From Phycisphaerales bacterium (GTDB lineage Bacteria; Planctomycetota; Phycisphaerae; Sedimentisphaerales; Anaerobacaceae), in NCBI GenBank assembly GCA_030602885.1, contig JAUVYV010000019.1, positions 1 through 64,000 on the forward strand: DNA of 64,000 bases, written 5' to 3'. The translations under genes and the position numbers were made by a program. The notes under the pieces were generated by a model, which saw only the letters and a list, made by a program, of their open reading frames with translations, searched no databases and had not been told where the DNA came from. The first letter of the stretch is position 1, and every line of letters starts with the position of its first letter. Shown in pieces: positions 1 to 10,103 of this stretch.

Positions 1-8
1 CGAGCCGG

Positions 9-346
9 CGAAGTTGGGGGGGAAGCATACCTCATGCCAGCCCCCCCCGGTGGCACCGGGGGCTAAATCCTTCCCCTGCAGGCAGGCGATGAGGGGGGGA
101 AGCATACCTCATGCCTGCAACCCCCGGTGAAACCGGGGGCTACGGTCGCCTGCGGGCAGGCGAAGTTGGGGGGAAGCATACCTCACCCTCTGCTGCAGGC
201 CAAGTAAGAATCTGTTCCTCTGCTGCAGGACCAAAGTAGCATGGGTCCCGAGGATTCGGCGGGATGTGGAAGCAAGCAGAGGTTGCGGATTTTTATAACC
301 CGCGCAATAAAATTGCGGGGCTAAACATTTCGCCTGCGAGCAGGCG
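9..346. repeat. Tandem hairpin-rich repeat array upstream of mgtE
   Basis: The 14-mer GGAAGCATACCTCA occurs at 21-34, 98-111 and 172-185, giving a period of 77 then 74 bases. Between copies lie C-rich/G-rich palindromes (44-62 and 121-139, CCCCCGGTG paired with CACCGGGGG-type arms, followed by GGGGGCTA) and CGCCTGC/GCAGGCG hairpins (148-162 and 331-346). A diverged hairpin at 299-320 carries the same trailing CTA. A separate direct repeat CCTCTGCTGCAGG occurs at 187-199 and 217-229. Nothing here looks protein-coding. Its role is unknown; it may be a dispersed palindromic repeat family. Confidence 0.75.
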
Positions 347-455
347 AGGAGGGGTGAGAAAAGGTATAGAAAAGCGTTGCCGGGGGGTGGAAATTAGGTT
401 AGTTTGCCTTAGAAGCAGGTCGAAGTCGTTTCAGATCGCAGCAGGGGTAACGAAT

Positions 456-1841
456 ATGTCAGCTGAGAGCAAGCAATTACTGAAGCAAACCGAGCGTCTG
501 CTCGAAGGGGGCGATGCCTTCGTCTTAGGCCGGCTGCTCAACGAGCATCGCAGCAGTGATATCGCGGAAGTAGTCGAGCTGCTCGACAACGAGGAGCGGC
601 GAATCGTCTTCGACGTGCTCGAAAAACCGCTCGCTGCCGAGGTGCTCGAGAAGGTCGATGAGGCGACGCGCGACGAGCTGTTCGATTTGCTTACCGAGGA
701 TGAGCTGCAGGCGGTATTTTCAGAACTGGACTTAGACGATGCGGCTGACCTTCTGGCGGAGCTGCCGGAGGAGCTTCGAGAGAAAGTCCTTCGAAGCATA
801 TCAGCGGCTGATTCGTCAAAAATCAAGAAGCTGATGGCGTATTCGGAGGACTCGGCCGGCGGTATCATGGACCCGGTTCTCATCAGCGTTCGTGAGGACG
901 CGACCGTCGGCGAGGCGGTGCAGAAGATTCGCGCTGCAGAGATTGATGAGGACTTCTATTGCGTCTATGTAGTGGATAAATTAGGACGTTTCGTTGGTGA
1001 TGTTCGTCTGCGACTGCTGCTGACCAAACCGGAGCGAACTAAAATAAGCGAACTGACAGACCCCGACACGATTTACGTAAATGCGAACGCCGACCAGGAA
1101 GAGGTTCGCAATATATTCAGCAAGAACGACCTGATTGTTGCGCCCGTTCTCGACAGGAACCACAAGCTCATCGGTCGAATCACAGCCGACCGCATCATTG
1201 AAGTTGCGGAAGAGGAGGCGGCAGAGGATATCTATACAATGGCCGGCACCGACGCAGATGAGCTTGAGAGCATGTCTGTCCTGCACGCGGCGCGTGTTCG
1301 TATGACGTGGCTTCTGCCCTGCCTGCTGGGTACGGCAATAACGGCCCTGGTATTGATCTCATTTAACAAGGAATTCAGCTTTAAGGAACTGGCTTATATA
1401 TACACTGCGGCGGTGGCATTTGCTCCGATGATAGCGGCGATAAGCGGCAATGCAGGGCTGCAAACCTCGGCGATAGTGGTTTCGGGATTAGCAACGGGGC
1501 ATCTGGCCGCTCTGAAAGTGAGCCAGGTCTTCACAAGAGAAGTTCGAATAGCCTTTGTCGTGGCCATATCCTGCGGAGTAATAGGCGGTACCGTCTGTGC
1601 AATTCTGCTGCATTTCAAGAATCTCAACGTGACGTTTGGGGCTTTTCGCCTCGTTTTTGCCCTGAGCACAGCGATGTTCGCAGCGATAATGGTGGCGACA
1701 ACACTGGGACTGTTTCTGCCGTTTATCTTTCGCCGAATCGGGATAGACCCTGCGATAAGCTCGGGGCCGTTAGTGACAACCGCGAATGACTCGATCAGTG
1801 TAGCCATTTATATGACACTGACCCTGCTCCTGGTGAGTTAG
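456..1841 (+). CDS. mgtE: MgtE family magnesium transporter
   Basis: Inner-membrane Mg2+ channel/transporter of about 461 aa, the usual family length. The order is an acidic helical MgtE_N domain (about 20-125), a CBS pair (about 130-255, starting near SAGGIMDP) that in known members senses Mg2+, then five hydrophobic segments (about 285-460) with the family signature APMIAAISGNAGLQTSA and a late TTANDS motif in the pore helix. An open frame continues upstream to 264, but that part runs through repeat sequence and does not resemble the family. The ATG at 456 has a GGGG stretch about 9 bases upstream and starts the conserved domain. No Mg2+ riboswitch was recognised upstream. Confidence 0.95.
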   Translation: MSAESKQLLKQTERLLEGGDAFVLGRLLNEHRSSDIAEVVELLDNEERRIVFDVLEKPLAAEVLEKVDEATRDELFDLLTEDELQAVFSELDLDDAADLLAELPEELREKVLRSISAADSSKIKKLMAYSEDSAGGIMDPVLISVREDATVGEAVQKIRAAEIDEDFYCVYVVDKLGRFVGDVRLRLLLTKPERTKISELTDPDTIYVNANADQEEVRNIFSKNDLIVAPVLDRNHKLIGRITADRIIEVAEEEAAEDIYTMAGTDADELESMSVLHAARVRMTWLLPCLLGTAITALVLISFNKEFSFKELAYIYTAAVAFAPMIAAISGNAGLQTSAIVVSGLATGHLAALKVSQVFTREVRIAFVVAISCGVIGGTVCAILLHFKNLNVTFGAFRLVFALSTAMFAAIMVATTLGLFLPFIFRRIGIDPAISSGPLVTTANDSISVAIYMTLTLLLVS

Positions 1842-1887
1842 CGGAGTCGAGGTGCCGATCGGGTAAACTTATGAAAGGAGATTTATT

Positions 1888-3063
1888 ATGCAATCCGGTC
1901 TTCTAATAAAACGTCGCTTTTGTGCACTGGTGGCCTGCTCGGTTTTGGCAATCGCCGGTTTGTATGGCAGCGATTGTCTTGCCGCAACAAGGGTGGAAGT
2001 AAAGATACCCGATATACCCGGATATCTGACGCTGAAGTGCGATTTTCACATGCACACGGTATTTTCAGACGGTCGGGTGTGGCCGACAGTGAGGGTGGAA
2101 GAGGCGTGGCGGGAAGGTCTGGATGCGTTCGCCATAACAGACCACATCGAATACCTCCCCCACAAGAGAGATGTCCGGCCGGAGTTCAACAGGCCATACG
2201 AAATAGCCCGTCAGTCAGCAAAGGATAAGGGGCTGATCCTAATCAGGGGCGCTGAGATTACAAGGGACATGCCGCCGGGACACCTTAATGCCATTTTCCT
2301 GAAAGATGTGAATCCGCTGGACGTAAACGACTGGAAGGATGCAGTGAAAGCGGCTGTTGAGCAGGGCGCTTTTGTTTTCTGGAATCATCCCGGCTGGACC
2401 GAACAGCAGCCGGACGGCAAGAGCCAGTGGTATCCTGAGCATACGGAACTGTATGAAAAGGGATGGATGCACGGAATCGAGGTTGTGAACGAGAGCTCAT
2501 ATTATCCGCTTGCACATAAGTGGGCACTGGAGAAGAAGCTGACAATAGTCGGCAATTCGGATGTTCACAATCCTACAAACCTTGATTATGAATTCCATAA
2601 GGGCGTACACAGGCCCATGACACTTGTGTTTGCGAAGGAGAGAAGCACCGAAGCCATCAAAGAAGCTCTTTTTGCGCGCCGGACGGCGGTGTACCACGAG
2701 AATACTCTTATCGGTAAGGAGAAATATCTAAGGCCAATCTATGATAAGTCGATTGAGATACTCAACGGTGAAGTGACAGTCAAGGGCAAAGGCAAAGTCA
2801 ATATTCGAGTGCACAACAGTTCCGAGATAGATTATGAATTGGCGGCAGACGGCATAGTGGAAGAAATCTCGGCACCGAGGAGTATAACGCTTTACGGAGA
2901 CAGGACGGTGCTGTTGGCCATAGGAGGGAAATTAGAGATGCTTTCGGGCACGAGGCAAATCCGGATACCCTACAGGGTTAGAAATCTGCTGGCTGCACCT
3001 GATGAGGGTCTGCGAGTTGAATTGGTAATCGGCGTGAACTTCGTTGCGGTTGAGGGGAAATAG
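1888..3063 (+). CDS. Secreted PHP-domain phosphoesterase-like protein
   Basis: Protein of 391 aa with a hydrophobic signal peptide (about 11-32), so probably exported. The PHP metal-binding signature is present in order: HMH at 54-56, TDH at 84-86, a Glu at 123, NHPG at 166-169 and GNSDVH at 222-227. PHP domains are metal-dependent phosphoesterases, but the substrate cannot be told from sequence. The last 100 residues look like a separate beta-rich domain. The start is supported by AAGGAG at 1875-1880, 7 bases before ATG. It follows mgtE by 46 bases and could be co-transcribed with it. Confidence 0.8.
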   Translation: MQSGLLIKRRFCALVACSVLAIAGLYGSDCLAATRVEVKIPDIPGYLTLKCDFHMHTVFSDGRVWPTVRVEEAWREGLDAFAITDHIEYLPHKRDVRPEFNRPYEIARQSAKDKGLILIRGAEITRDMPPGHLNAIFLKDVNPLDVNDWKDAVKAAVEQGAFVFWNHPGWTEQQPDGKSQWYPEHTELYEKGWMHGIEVVNESSYYPLAHKWALEKKLTIVGNSDVHNPTNLDYEFHKGVHRPMTLVFAKERSTEAIKEALFARRTAVYHENTLIGKEKYLRPIYDKSIEILNGEVTVKGKGKVNIRVHNSSEIDYELAADGIVEEISAPRSITLYGDRTVLLAIGGKLEMLSGTRQIRIPYRVRNLLAAPDEGLRVELVIGVNFVAVEGK

Positions 3064-3246
3064 GCGACGAAGGATTTTAATCAGACCTGTCCGAAATGCA
3101 GAAATACGGAGTGTGACGTCGGCGAATTTTTCGCCACTGGTGGACTTCTAAGCAAGATTTTCGACGTGCAATCGAAACGTTTTACGACGGTGACATGTAC
3201 AAAGTGCCAAGTCGATGAAAGGGGGAGAATTGATACCGGAGGGTGA
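3064..3246 (+). pseudogene. Small zinc-ribbon protein, ACG where the start codon should be
   Basis: Between the TAG of the PHP gene and TGA 3244-3246 the frame encodes a protein with CPKC, then GLLSKIFDVQSKRFTTVTC and CTKC, the pattern of small nucleic-acid-binding zinc-ribbon proteins (COG3478-like, from memory). There is no ATG, GTG or TTG ahead of the first CxxC. The expected initiator position is ACG at 3067-3069, followed by AAG GAT TTT AAT, with a GAGGGG about 10 bases upstream. The C-terminus after CTKC does not match the aromatic tail I expect for the family, so decay or a frameshift is likely. It is either a recent pseudogene or uses a non-standard start. Confidence 0.5.
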
Positions 3247-3255
3247 TTTAAGAAG

Positions 3256-4011
3256 CTACCAGCCCTTTTTGAGGAAGATTATGGGGACGGTCTTCAGGAG
3301 GATGTAAATGTTTAGCATGAACGAGCGTTTCTGAATATACAGATGGTCATATCTCATTTTGTGGTGAGGCTTTAAGTCATAGAAGCTCCTTATCTGAGCA
3401 AGGCCTGTGAGTCCGGGTTTGACGGTCAATCTCACGCCCTGCAGGACTTTATGACACCCAACAAAATGTGGGCGTTCCGGCCTGGGGCCAACCAGGCTCA
3501 TATCTCCTTTCAGGACGTTGAAGAGCTGGGGCAGCTCATCAAGCCGAGTTTTTCTCAGGAAACCACCTATCGGTGTGACGCGAGAATCTTCTTTGGCAGC
3601 CCAGACAGGGCCGGTGTGCTCCTCGGCGTCGTTTATCATTGTCCTGAACTTAGGTAAGGTGAAGATTTTGCCGTTTTGCCCGACCCGCTTTTGCTTGTAC
3701 AGTATCGAGCCGGGCGAGAGGAGCTTTATGAGCACGGCGATCACGAGCATCAGCGGTGCGGCAAGGACCAGCGTGGCAAGCGAGCCGACGATGTCGAGAA
3801 CCCTGATGAGAGATTCACCGCTACTCGATACCTGAGTGACGAGGGGAGCTAAAGAATAAAAGAACGAGCCGTCATAGGCGGTATCGTCAACGACGTCACC
3901 CTCTACAACAAGCGTGGAACACTGACTATCGCCTTGCAGTTTGTCATCAAATGTGACAGTTTCGCCCCCCTTTTTCCGGGCGGTCTCCCCAAGGTACACT
4001 CCTTGCTCCAT
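3256..4011 (-). CDS. Bacterial sugar transferase (initiating phosphoglycosyltransferase)
   Basis: Monotopic phosphoglycosyltransferase of 251 aa, expected to move a sugar-1-phosphate from a nucleotide sugar to undecaprenyl phosphate and so begin repeat-unit assembly. One re-entrant hydrophobic segment lies at about 71-97. It is followed by the family motifs KFRTM (121-125), the catalytic Asp-Glu pair in TRLDELPQL (DE at 158-159), SLVGPRPE (172-179) and KPGLTGLAQ. The first 60 residues are not typical of the family. The start has GGGGGT about 6 bases upstream. It is the last gene of the long minus-strand glycan cluster. Confidence 0.9.
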   Translation of the reverse strand: MEQGVYLGETARKKGGETVTFDDKLQGDSQCSTLVVEGDVVDDTAYDGSFFYSLAPLVTQVSSSGESLIRVLDIVGSLATLVLAAPLMLVIAVLIKLLSPGSILYKQKRVGQNGKIFTLPKFRTMINDAEEHTGPVWAAKEDSRVTPIGGFLRKTRLDELPQLFNVLKGDMSLVGPRPERPHFVGCHKVLQGVRLTVKPGLTGLAQIRSFYDLKPHHKMRYDHLYIQKRSFMLNIYILLKTVPIIFLKKGW

Positions 4012-4212
4012 AACATACCCCCAATTCGCGAGGCGATTGTCGTCAATGGTCTCATGTCAAAGATATCAGCCGGCTCGCCGAACACCTCGGCAGTTGCCTG
4101 TCACACGGCCGGATATTGGTCTCTGGGTGATAATCTTTGTTCCCTGCACCTATATTGTTATCGGTCAAAGTCTGACGGGAACTACAATATTTTTCTTCGA
4201 ACCGACGTCGAA

Positions 4213-4287
4213 TCAAGAAATATGGCCATGCCGGGCCCGCTTTCTGCCTATGAGGCCGGCGCCAACAATAGCAACATTGTGATTCAT
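4213..4287 (-). pseudogene. N-terminal stub of a Gfo/Idh/MocA-type oxidoreductase
   Basis: An ATG at 4287 begins a 24-codon frame reading MNHNVAIVGAGLIGRKRA, a Rossmann GxGxxG start typical of Gfo/Idh/MocA sugar dehydrogenases. It ends at a stop after about 24 residues instead of about 330. No continuation was found in other frames. It lies 7 bases downstream of the SDR remnant, suggesting both came from one deleted operon. The piece is very short, so the family call is tentative. Confidence 0.45.
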
Positions 4288-4293
4288 CGGGTG

Positions 4294-4555
4294 TCAGGTA
4301 TCTTTTTTGCAGAACATTTTGTCATCAATGCGGCGGAGCTGCGCAAAATCTTTGTCACCTTTGAGCCTGGTGAGAAAGTCACTATTCTGCCACGGGTCTC
4401 ACGGTGCACTGATGAATTTGCCGGTGATGCCGATTTTACCCACGGCGTGCGCAGAATAGTTCGGGAATGGGCCGGCAGCTCCGCCGCCGGAATAATTTAC
4501 AATTTTACCCCTGCCGGCTTTTTTGAGCAGCGGGACAAAATAGCGACACATATAG

Positions 4556-4563
<8 letters not shown>
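4294..4563 (-). pseudogene. C-terminal part of a short-chain dehydrogenase, decayed
   Basis: The minus-strand frame from 4563 reads [20 protein letters not shown], then [19 protein letters not shown], which matches the middle of SDR-family sugar reductases around the catalytic Ser/Tyr region. The position where YxxxK is expected carries His instead of Tyr (SAHAVGK). An in-frame TGA follows about 18 residues later, and then a plausible SDR tail runs to the stop at 4294. The N-terminal half is missing: the frame is joined directly to the start of an unrelated epimerase. Confidence 0.6.
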
Positions 4564-6648
<2,085 letters not shown>

Positions 6649-6703
6649 AGTGATACCCTATTATTTCACTCTGTTCAACATAATATCACTATCTGTGTGA
6701 GTT

Positions 6704-6838
6704 TCAAAGGGATTCAAAGCTGCTTTTGTAAGGCAGAAAATTATTCTCAGGAAATAGAATGCCGTACCGGATCAAAAAGGCAAAAAGAAAGCCAAGATTT
6801 ATTATAACGGCATTTGCTAGTATTAAGATGATTCGCAT
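6704..6838 (-). pseudogene. N-terminal membrane stub of a polyprenyl sugar transferase or FlaA1/CapD-like protein
   Basis: The ATG at 6838 opens a 44-codon frame with one strong membrane segment (RIILILANAVIINLGFLFA) followed by FLIRYG and FLPYKSSF. This is the pattern at the start of WbaP-type initiating transferases and membrane-bound CapD/FlaA1 dehydratases. It then stops, so the catalytic part is gone. It starts 8 bases after the GT2 gene. A complete initiating transferase is present at 3256-4011, so this is probably a remnant of a replaced copy. Confidence 0.55.
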
Positions 6839-6845
6839 GAATGAA

Positions 6846-7721
6846 TTACCGCTTAGAGCCAACTTTTGCTGAAAAGAGAAAACTGCGCCATGCTGTAAGA
6901 GCTTTGAAAGCAATTCCAGCATAAATAATGATGTTTATGACGAGGTTGTAATTTTCAGCAAAATGTTTCTTATGAAATAGATACATTGAACGATAGAACT
7001 CGAAGGCAGCCTTTCTGCTGTTACTTTTGCTGCACTCTCCCTTATAATGAATAATCTCCGCATCTGGGTAATACATCACCGTCCATCCGGCCTTCTTTGC
7101 TCTAAGGCACCAGTCCAGTTCTTCGCCATACATAAAAAACCTTTCGTCAAGTTTGCCAATATTATCAACAACTTTTCTTCGAATCATTAAAAAAGCGCCT
7201 GAAACAGCATCTACTTCGTTAGCTTCATTAGGATCCAGATACGTTAGATTATATTTTGCCATTATCTTACTTTTGGGGAATAACCTGCTCAAACCTGTAA
7301 GGCGGAAAAGGGCAACCCCAGAAGTTGGGATACTTCTGCGACAGGCAAGTTGCAAGGTCCCATCTTCATTTAGGACTTTGCAGCCGCAAATCCCGACAGT
7401 TGGATGCCCGTCCATAAAGTCAACTATCTTTTCAAGAGCATTTTGCAGAATCAGCGTATCAGGATTGAGAAGAAGAATGTAATTACCGATGCACCTTGCT
7501 ATTGCTTGATTATTCGCTCTGGCGAAACCAACGTTTTCTTTGTTTTCAATCAGATTTACCTGGGGGAAGTTTTGTTGTATCATTGATACGCTAGCATCGG
7601 TTGAACTGTTATCAACAACCCAGATATCAAAAGGGAGTATTGTTGTTTCTCTATATATCGAGGCAATACAGTCCTTTAATAATCTCCCGGTGTTGTAGTT
7701 CACGATTATTATTGATAACAT
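6846..7721 (-). CDS. Family 2 glycosyltransferase (rhamnosyltransferase-like)
   Basis: Inverting GT-A enzyme of 291 aa that probably adds a sugar to the lipid-linked repeat unit on the cytoplasmic face. The motifs are SIIIVNYN at the start, VDNSSTD (36-42) for nucleotide binding, NVGFARANNQA, LLLNPDT as the DxD-like motif, DAVSGAFLMIRR and GEELDWCLRAKKAGW, all as in WbbL-type rhamnosyltransferases. A C-terminal hydrophobic stretch (about 262-277) may attach it to the membrane. No dTDP-rhamnose genes are in the window, so the donor sugar is unknown. Confidence 0.88.
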   Translation of the reverse strand: MLSIIIVNYNTGRLLKDCIASIYRETTILPFDIWVVDNSSTDASVSMIQQNFPQVNLIENKENVGFARANNQAIARCIGNYILLLNPDTLILQNALEKIVDFMDGHPTVGICGCKVLNEDGTLQLACRRSIPTSGVALFRLTGLSRLFPKSKIMAKYNLTYLDPNEANEVDAVSGAFLMIRRKVVDNIGKLDERFFMYGEELDWCLRAKKAGWTVMYYPDAEIIHYKGECSKSNSRKAAFEFYRSMYLFHKKHFAENYNLVINIIIYAGIAFKALTAWRSFLFSAKVGSKR

Positions 7722-7733
7722 TAGAACCTTTTT

Positions 7734-8111
7734 CTATGCAATTTTTACTTCTATATACCTTTTAAGAACATTATAAGCCAAAGCTGTTCGTATTTGAAAT
7801 TTCTTCATAAGAGAATATGTACTTCCCTCTAATGTTTGTGAAACATTGTTGTTATGACGTCGATATTTCACTAATTTTTCTTCACAAAAATAAGTTTTTC
7901 CGAAAACCTCACCAATCATACCAATCCACATGTCATGCATAGGCAGTTTCATTGGAAAAGGAAGAGCAATCTCCAGTAAATCTCTTGTAAAAGCTGTGTT
8001 ATAAGCTGTGTGGCTACAGCTGATTATATTCCTTGTGGTGCGTTTTGCCATTTCAATTGAGTAAACTTTAAATACACTTTTACGCTCTCGGCCCCGCTCG
8101 CAATTATACAT
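7734..8111 (-). pseudogene. C-terminal fragment of a GT2 glycosyltransferase
   Basis: From about 8050 down the frame reads NIISCSHTAYNTAFTRDLL, ALPFPMKLPMHDMWIG and KLVKYRRHNNNVS. This is the C-terminal third of a GT2 enzyme (the MHDMWIG and YRRHxxNVS region common in such proteins). The nucleotide-binding and DxD parts are missing. The first 20 or so codons overlap the 3' end of the upstream GT2 in another frame and are probably not native. The piece is an internal-deletion product between two GT2 genes. Confidence 0.65.
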
Positions 8112-9079
8112 TTATTCTTCAGTTCGCGATCTGATAATTTTCTCAATGATTGTACTTCTTTTCTTTTTCCAATAACTGAGGACAGTCCGAAAAGAAAGTG
8201 TATATTTCCTTTAAGCAAAGAAAAAAGCCTACCAAAGCGAAGATGAAATATAAAATATAGTGATTTAGCAATATCATAACAGAAGGACAAGAACAGCCCG
8301 CAGACAATTGTTTTGAACTCGGCATTTTTAAACAGGTTTTTCAAACGATTTTTCTGGGCGAGATAAACACTTTTGGCTGATTTGTTAAAACCTCCAAAAA
8401 AGCCGCCGTATTTGTGGTAAACTATTGAAGTCGGCACATACATTACCTTATAGCCATACAACCATAATCTCCAGCATAAATCAACATCTTCAAAATAAAT
8501 AACATAAGAAGGATCAAACATGCCGGCTTCTATAAATTTTGAGCGTCTGACAAGCATTGCCCCACCGCAAGCAAGCCCTGTTGTTTTAATCCTATCGAAT
8601 TCTTCCGTGTCTTTCTGATTAAAACCCTCTTCAAAGCCACCGCCAATAGGGGTTATTTTACCGCCGGCATAATTAAGGTATTGAGGTTTGTCGTAAAAAT
8701 ACATCTTGCTTCCGCATACAGCTACTTTATTATCTTTTAGCATTGGCTTGATAGCTTCTTTTAGAAAACTTTTGTCAACTTTTGTATCATTATTCAGAAA
8801 ATACAAGTATTCTGTTTTTATCTCCTGTGAAGCCAGATTATATCCTTCTGCAACGGCATAGTTTTTCTTAAAAGCCAGGATTTTCACCCAGGTGAATTCT
8901 TTCTTTACATAGTCTACCGATCCGTCTGTTGAACAATTATCCATAAGAAAAACATCGTAGTTCGTATAATTCACTTTTTTCAGAGATTCAAAACATTCTT
9001 TGAGAAAGTGTCTGCCATTGTAATTTATCACAATTACAGATATTTTAGGTAAATACTCTTTTTTCATAATATCCTTCAT
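8024..9079 (-). CDS. Family 2 glycosyltransferase
   Basis: GT-A type transferase of 351 aa (347 if it starts at the second ATG, 9067, which has AAGGA 5 bases upstream and is preferred). Motifs are VIVINYNGRHFL, MDNCSTDGS, FLNNDTKVD as the metal-binding site, CGGAMLVRRSKF and YFEDVDLCWRLWLYGY. A hydrophobic, basic C-terminal region suggests membrane association. The last 20 or so residues run into the neighbouring GT2 remnant in a different frame, so the natural C-terminus was probably replaced when that gene was deleted. Confidence 0.85.
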   Translation of the reverse strand: MKDIMKKEYLPKISVIVINYNGRHFLKECFESLKKVNYTNYDVFLMDNCSTDGSVDYVKKEFTWVKILAFKKNYAVAEGYNLASQEIKTEYLYFLNNDTKVDKSFLKEAIKPMLKDNKVAVCGSKMYFYDKPQYLNYAGGKITPIGGGFEEGFNQKDTEEFDRIKTTGLACGGAMLVRRSKFIEAGMFDPSYVIYFEDVDLCWRLWLYGYKVMYVPTSIVYHKYGGFFGGFNKSAKSVYLAQKNRLKNLFKNAEFKTIVCGLFLSFCYDIAKSLYFIFHLRFGRLFSLLKGNIHFLFGLSSVIGKRKEVQSLRKLSDRELKNKCIIASGAESVKVYLKFTQLKWQNAPQGI

Positions 9080-9094
9080 GAAAATTGATAAAAA

Positions 9095-10102
9095 TCAAAA
9101 GAGTTTTTCTTTCCATGTCCGCGGTGTTTTCCGGTTTATTATCTCGAGATCAAAGTGATATTTAAAAGGTTTTGTTCCTCGTTGTTTTATCCAGTCTATC
9201 ATTTCCTGAAGACCCTGCTTTAATGTGTACTGTGTTTTATAACCAATAAGTTTTCTTGCTTTGTCTGCCGAACATGTAGCAAGTTTTACCTCTTGAGGCC
9301 TGTCCGGAAAAAACCTTGATTTTAATTCAACATTTAAGAGTTCTGCTATTGTTTCCGCAAGCTGATTTATAGTCACAAACTCCTCGTCTGGGCCGATGTT
9401 TATTAGCTCTCCAACGACATCTTCTTGAAATGCCAGTTTTTCCAGACACTGCAAACAGTCCTGTACAAAAGAAAAGCATCTTTTTTGAGTTCCGTCGCCG
9501 TATATTATTGGCTGCTTTCCCTGCAGCATGAGATTTATCATTATTGCGGCAACATTTCTGTAAGGATCGTCATATTTTTGTCTCGGTCCTATGATATTGT
9601 GTGGAACTGAAATAACATATTCCATACCGTGGGTTGTACAAAGGTTTTTAATTATAATTTCAGAAGCATATTTTGCGATCCCATAAGGATCCTGTGGTTT
9701 TGGAGGCATATCCTCTGTAAATGGAACATTATTTTGTCCATACCTCGCCATTGAGCTTGTAAAAACAAAGCGTTTGACCCCATTGGCTATTGCTGCTGAA
9801 AGAACGGATACGGTATTTTGAAAAATATTTTTTGTGACAATATAAGGGCTGAAAACACTTAATCCTTCGTAAGCTGTAGCGGCACAATGATAAACAATGT
9901 CAACACCTCTTGTTATTTTCAGCATAGAATTGTGGTAGTTACAATCATATTGGTAGAATTCCACATCTGCAGGCACGTTGTCAAGATAACCTCCTATAAG
10001 ACTATCGCAGCCGGCAACAGCATGGCCTTGCTGCAGCATTCTATCAGCAAGATGAGAACCTAAAAAACCTGCTATACCTGTTATAAATATTTTCTTTTTC
10101 AT
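9095..10102 (-). CDS. NAD-dependent epimerase/dehydratase of the UDP-glucose 4-epimerase type
   Basis: Extended SDR of 335 aa. FITGIAGFLGSHLADRM gives the GxxGxxG nucleotide site, SSMARYG holds the catalytic Ser, and YGIAKYASE is the YxxxK pair. Family relatives interconvert or oxidise UDP-sugars; the exact substrate is not clear. The start at 10102 has GGAG 8 bases upstream and abuts the end of the polymerase gene. The longer frame to 10129 would overlap that gene without better support. Confidence 0.85.
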   Translation of the reverse strand: MKKKIFITGIAGFLGSHLADRMLQQGHAVAGCDSLIGGYLDNVPADVEFYQYDCNYHNSMLKITRGVDIVYHCAATAYEGLSVFSPYIVTKNIFQNTVSVLSAAIANGVKRFVFTSSMARYGQNNVPFTEDMPPKPQDPYGIAKYASEIIIKNLCTTHGMEYVISVPHNIIGPRQKYDDPYRNVAAIMINLMLQGKQPIIYGDGTQKRCFSFVQDCLQCLEKLAFQEDVVGELINIGPDEEFVTINQLAETIAELLNVELKSRFFPDRPQEVKLATCSADKARKLIGYKTQYTLKQGLQEMIDWIKQRGTKPFKYHFDLEIINRKTPRTWKEKLF

Positions 10103-10103
10103 T

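Noticed and set aside
9-346. Possible CRISPR array
   Set aside because: Repeat units are nearly identical along their whole length with hairpins, and there are no unique spacers or cas genes.
431-883. Serine-rich 150-codon minus-strand frame inside mgtE
   Set aside because: Low-complexity product of the acidic MgtE N-terminal domain read on the other strand.
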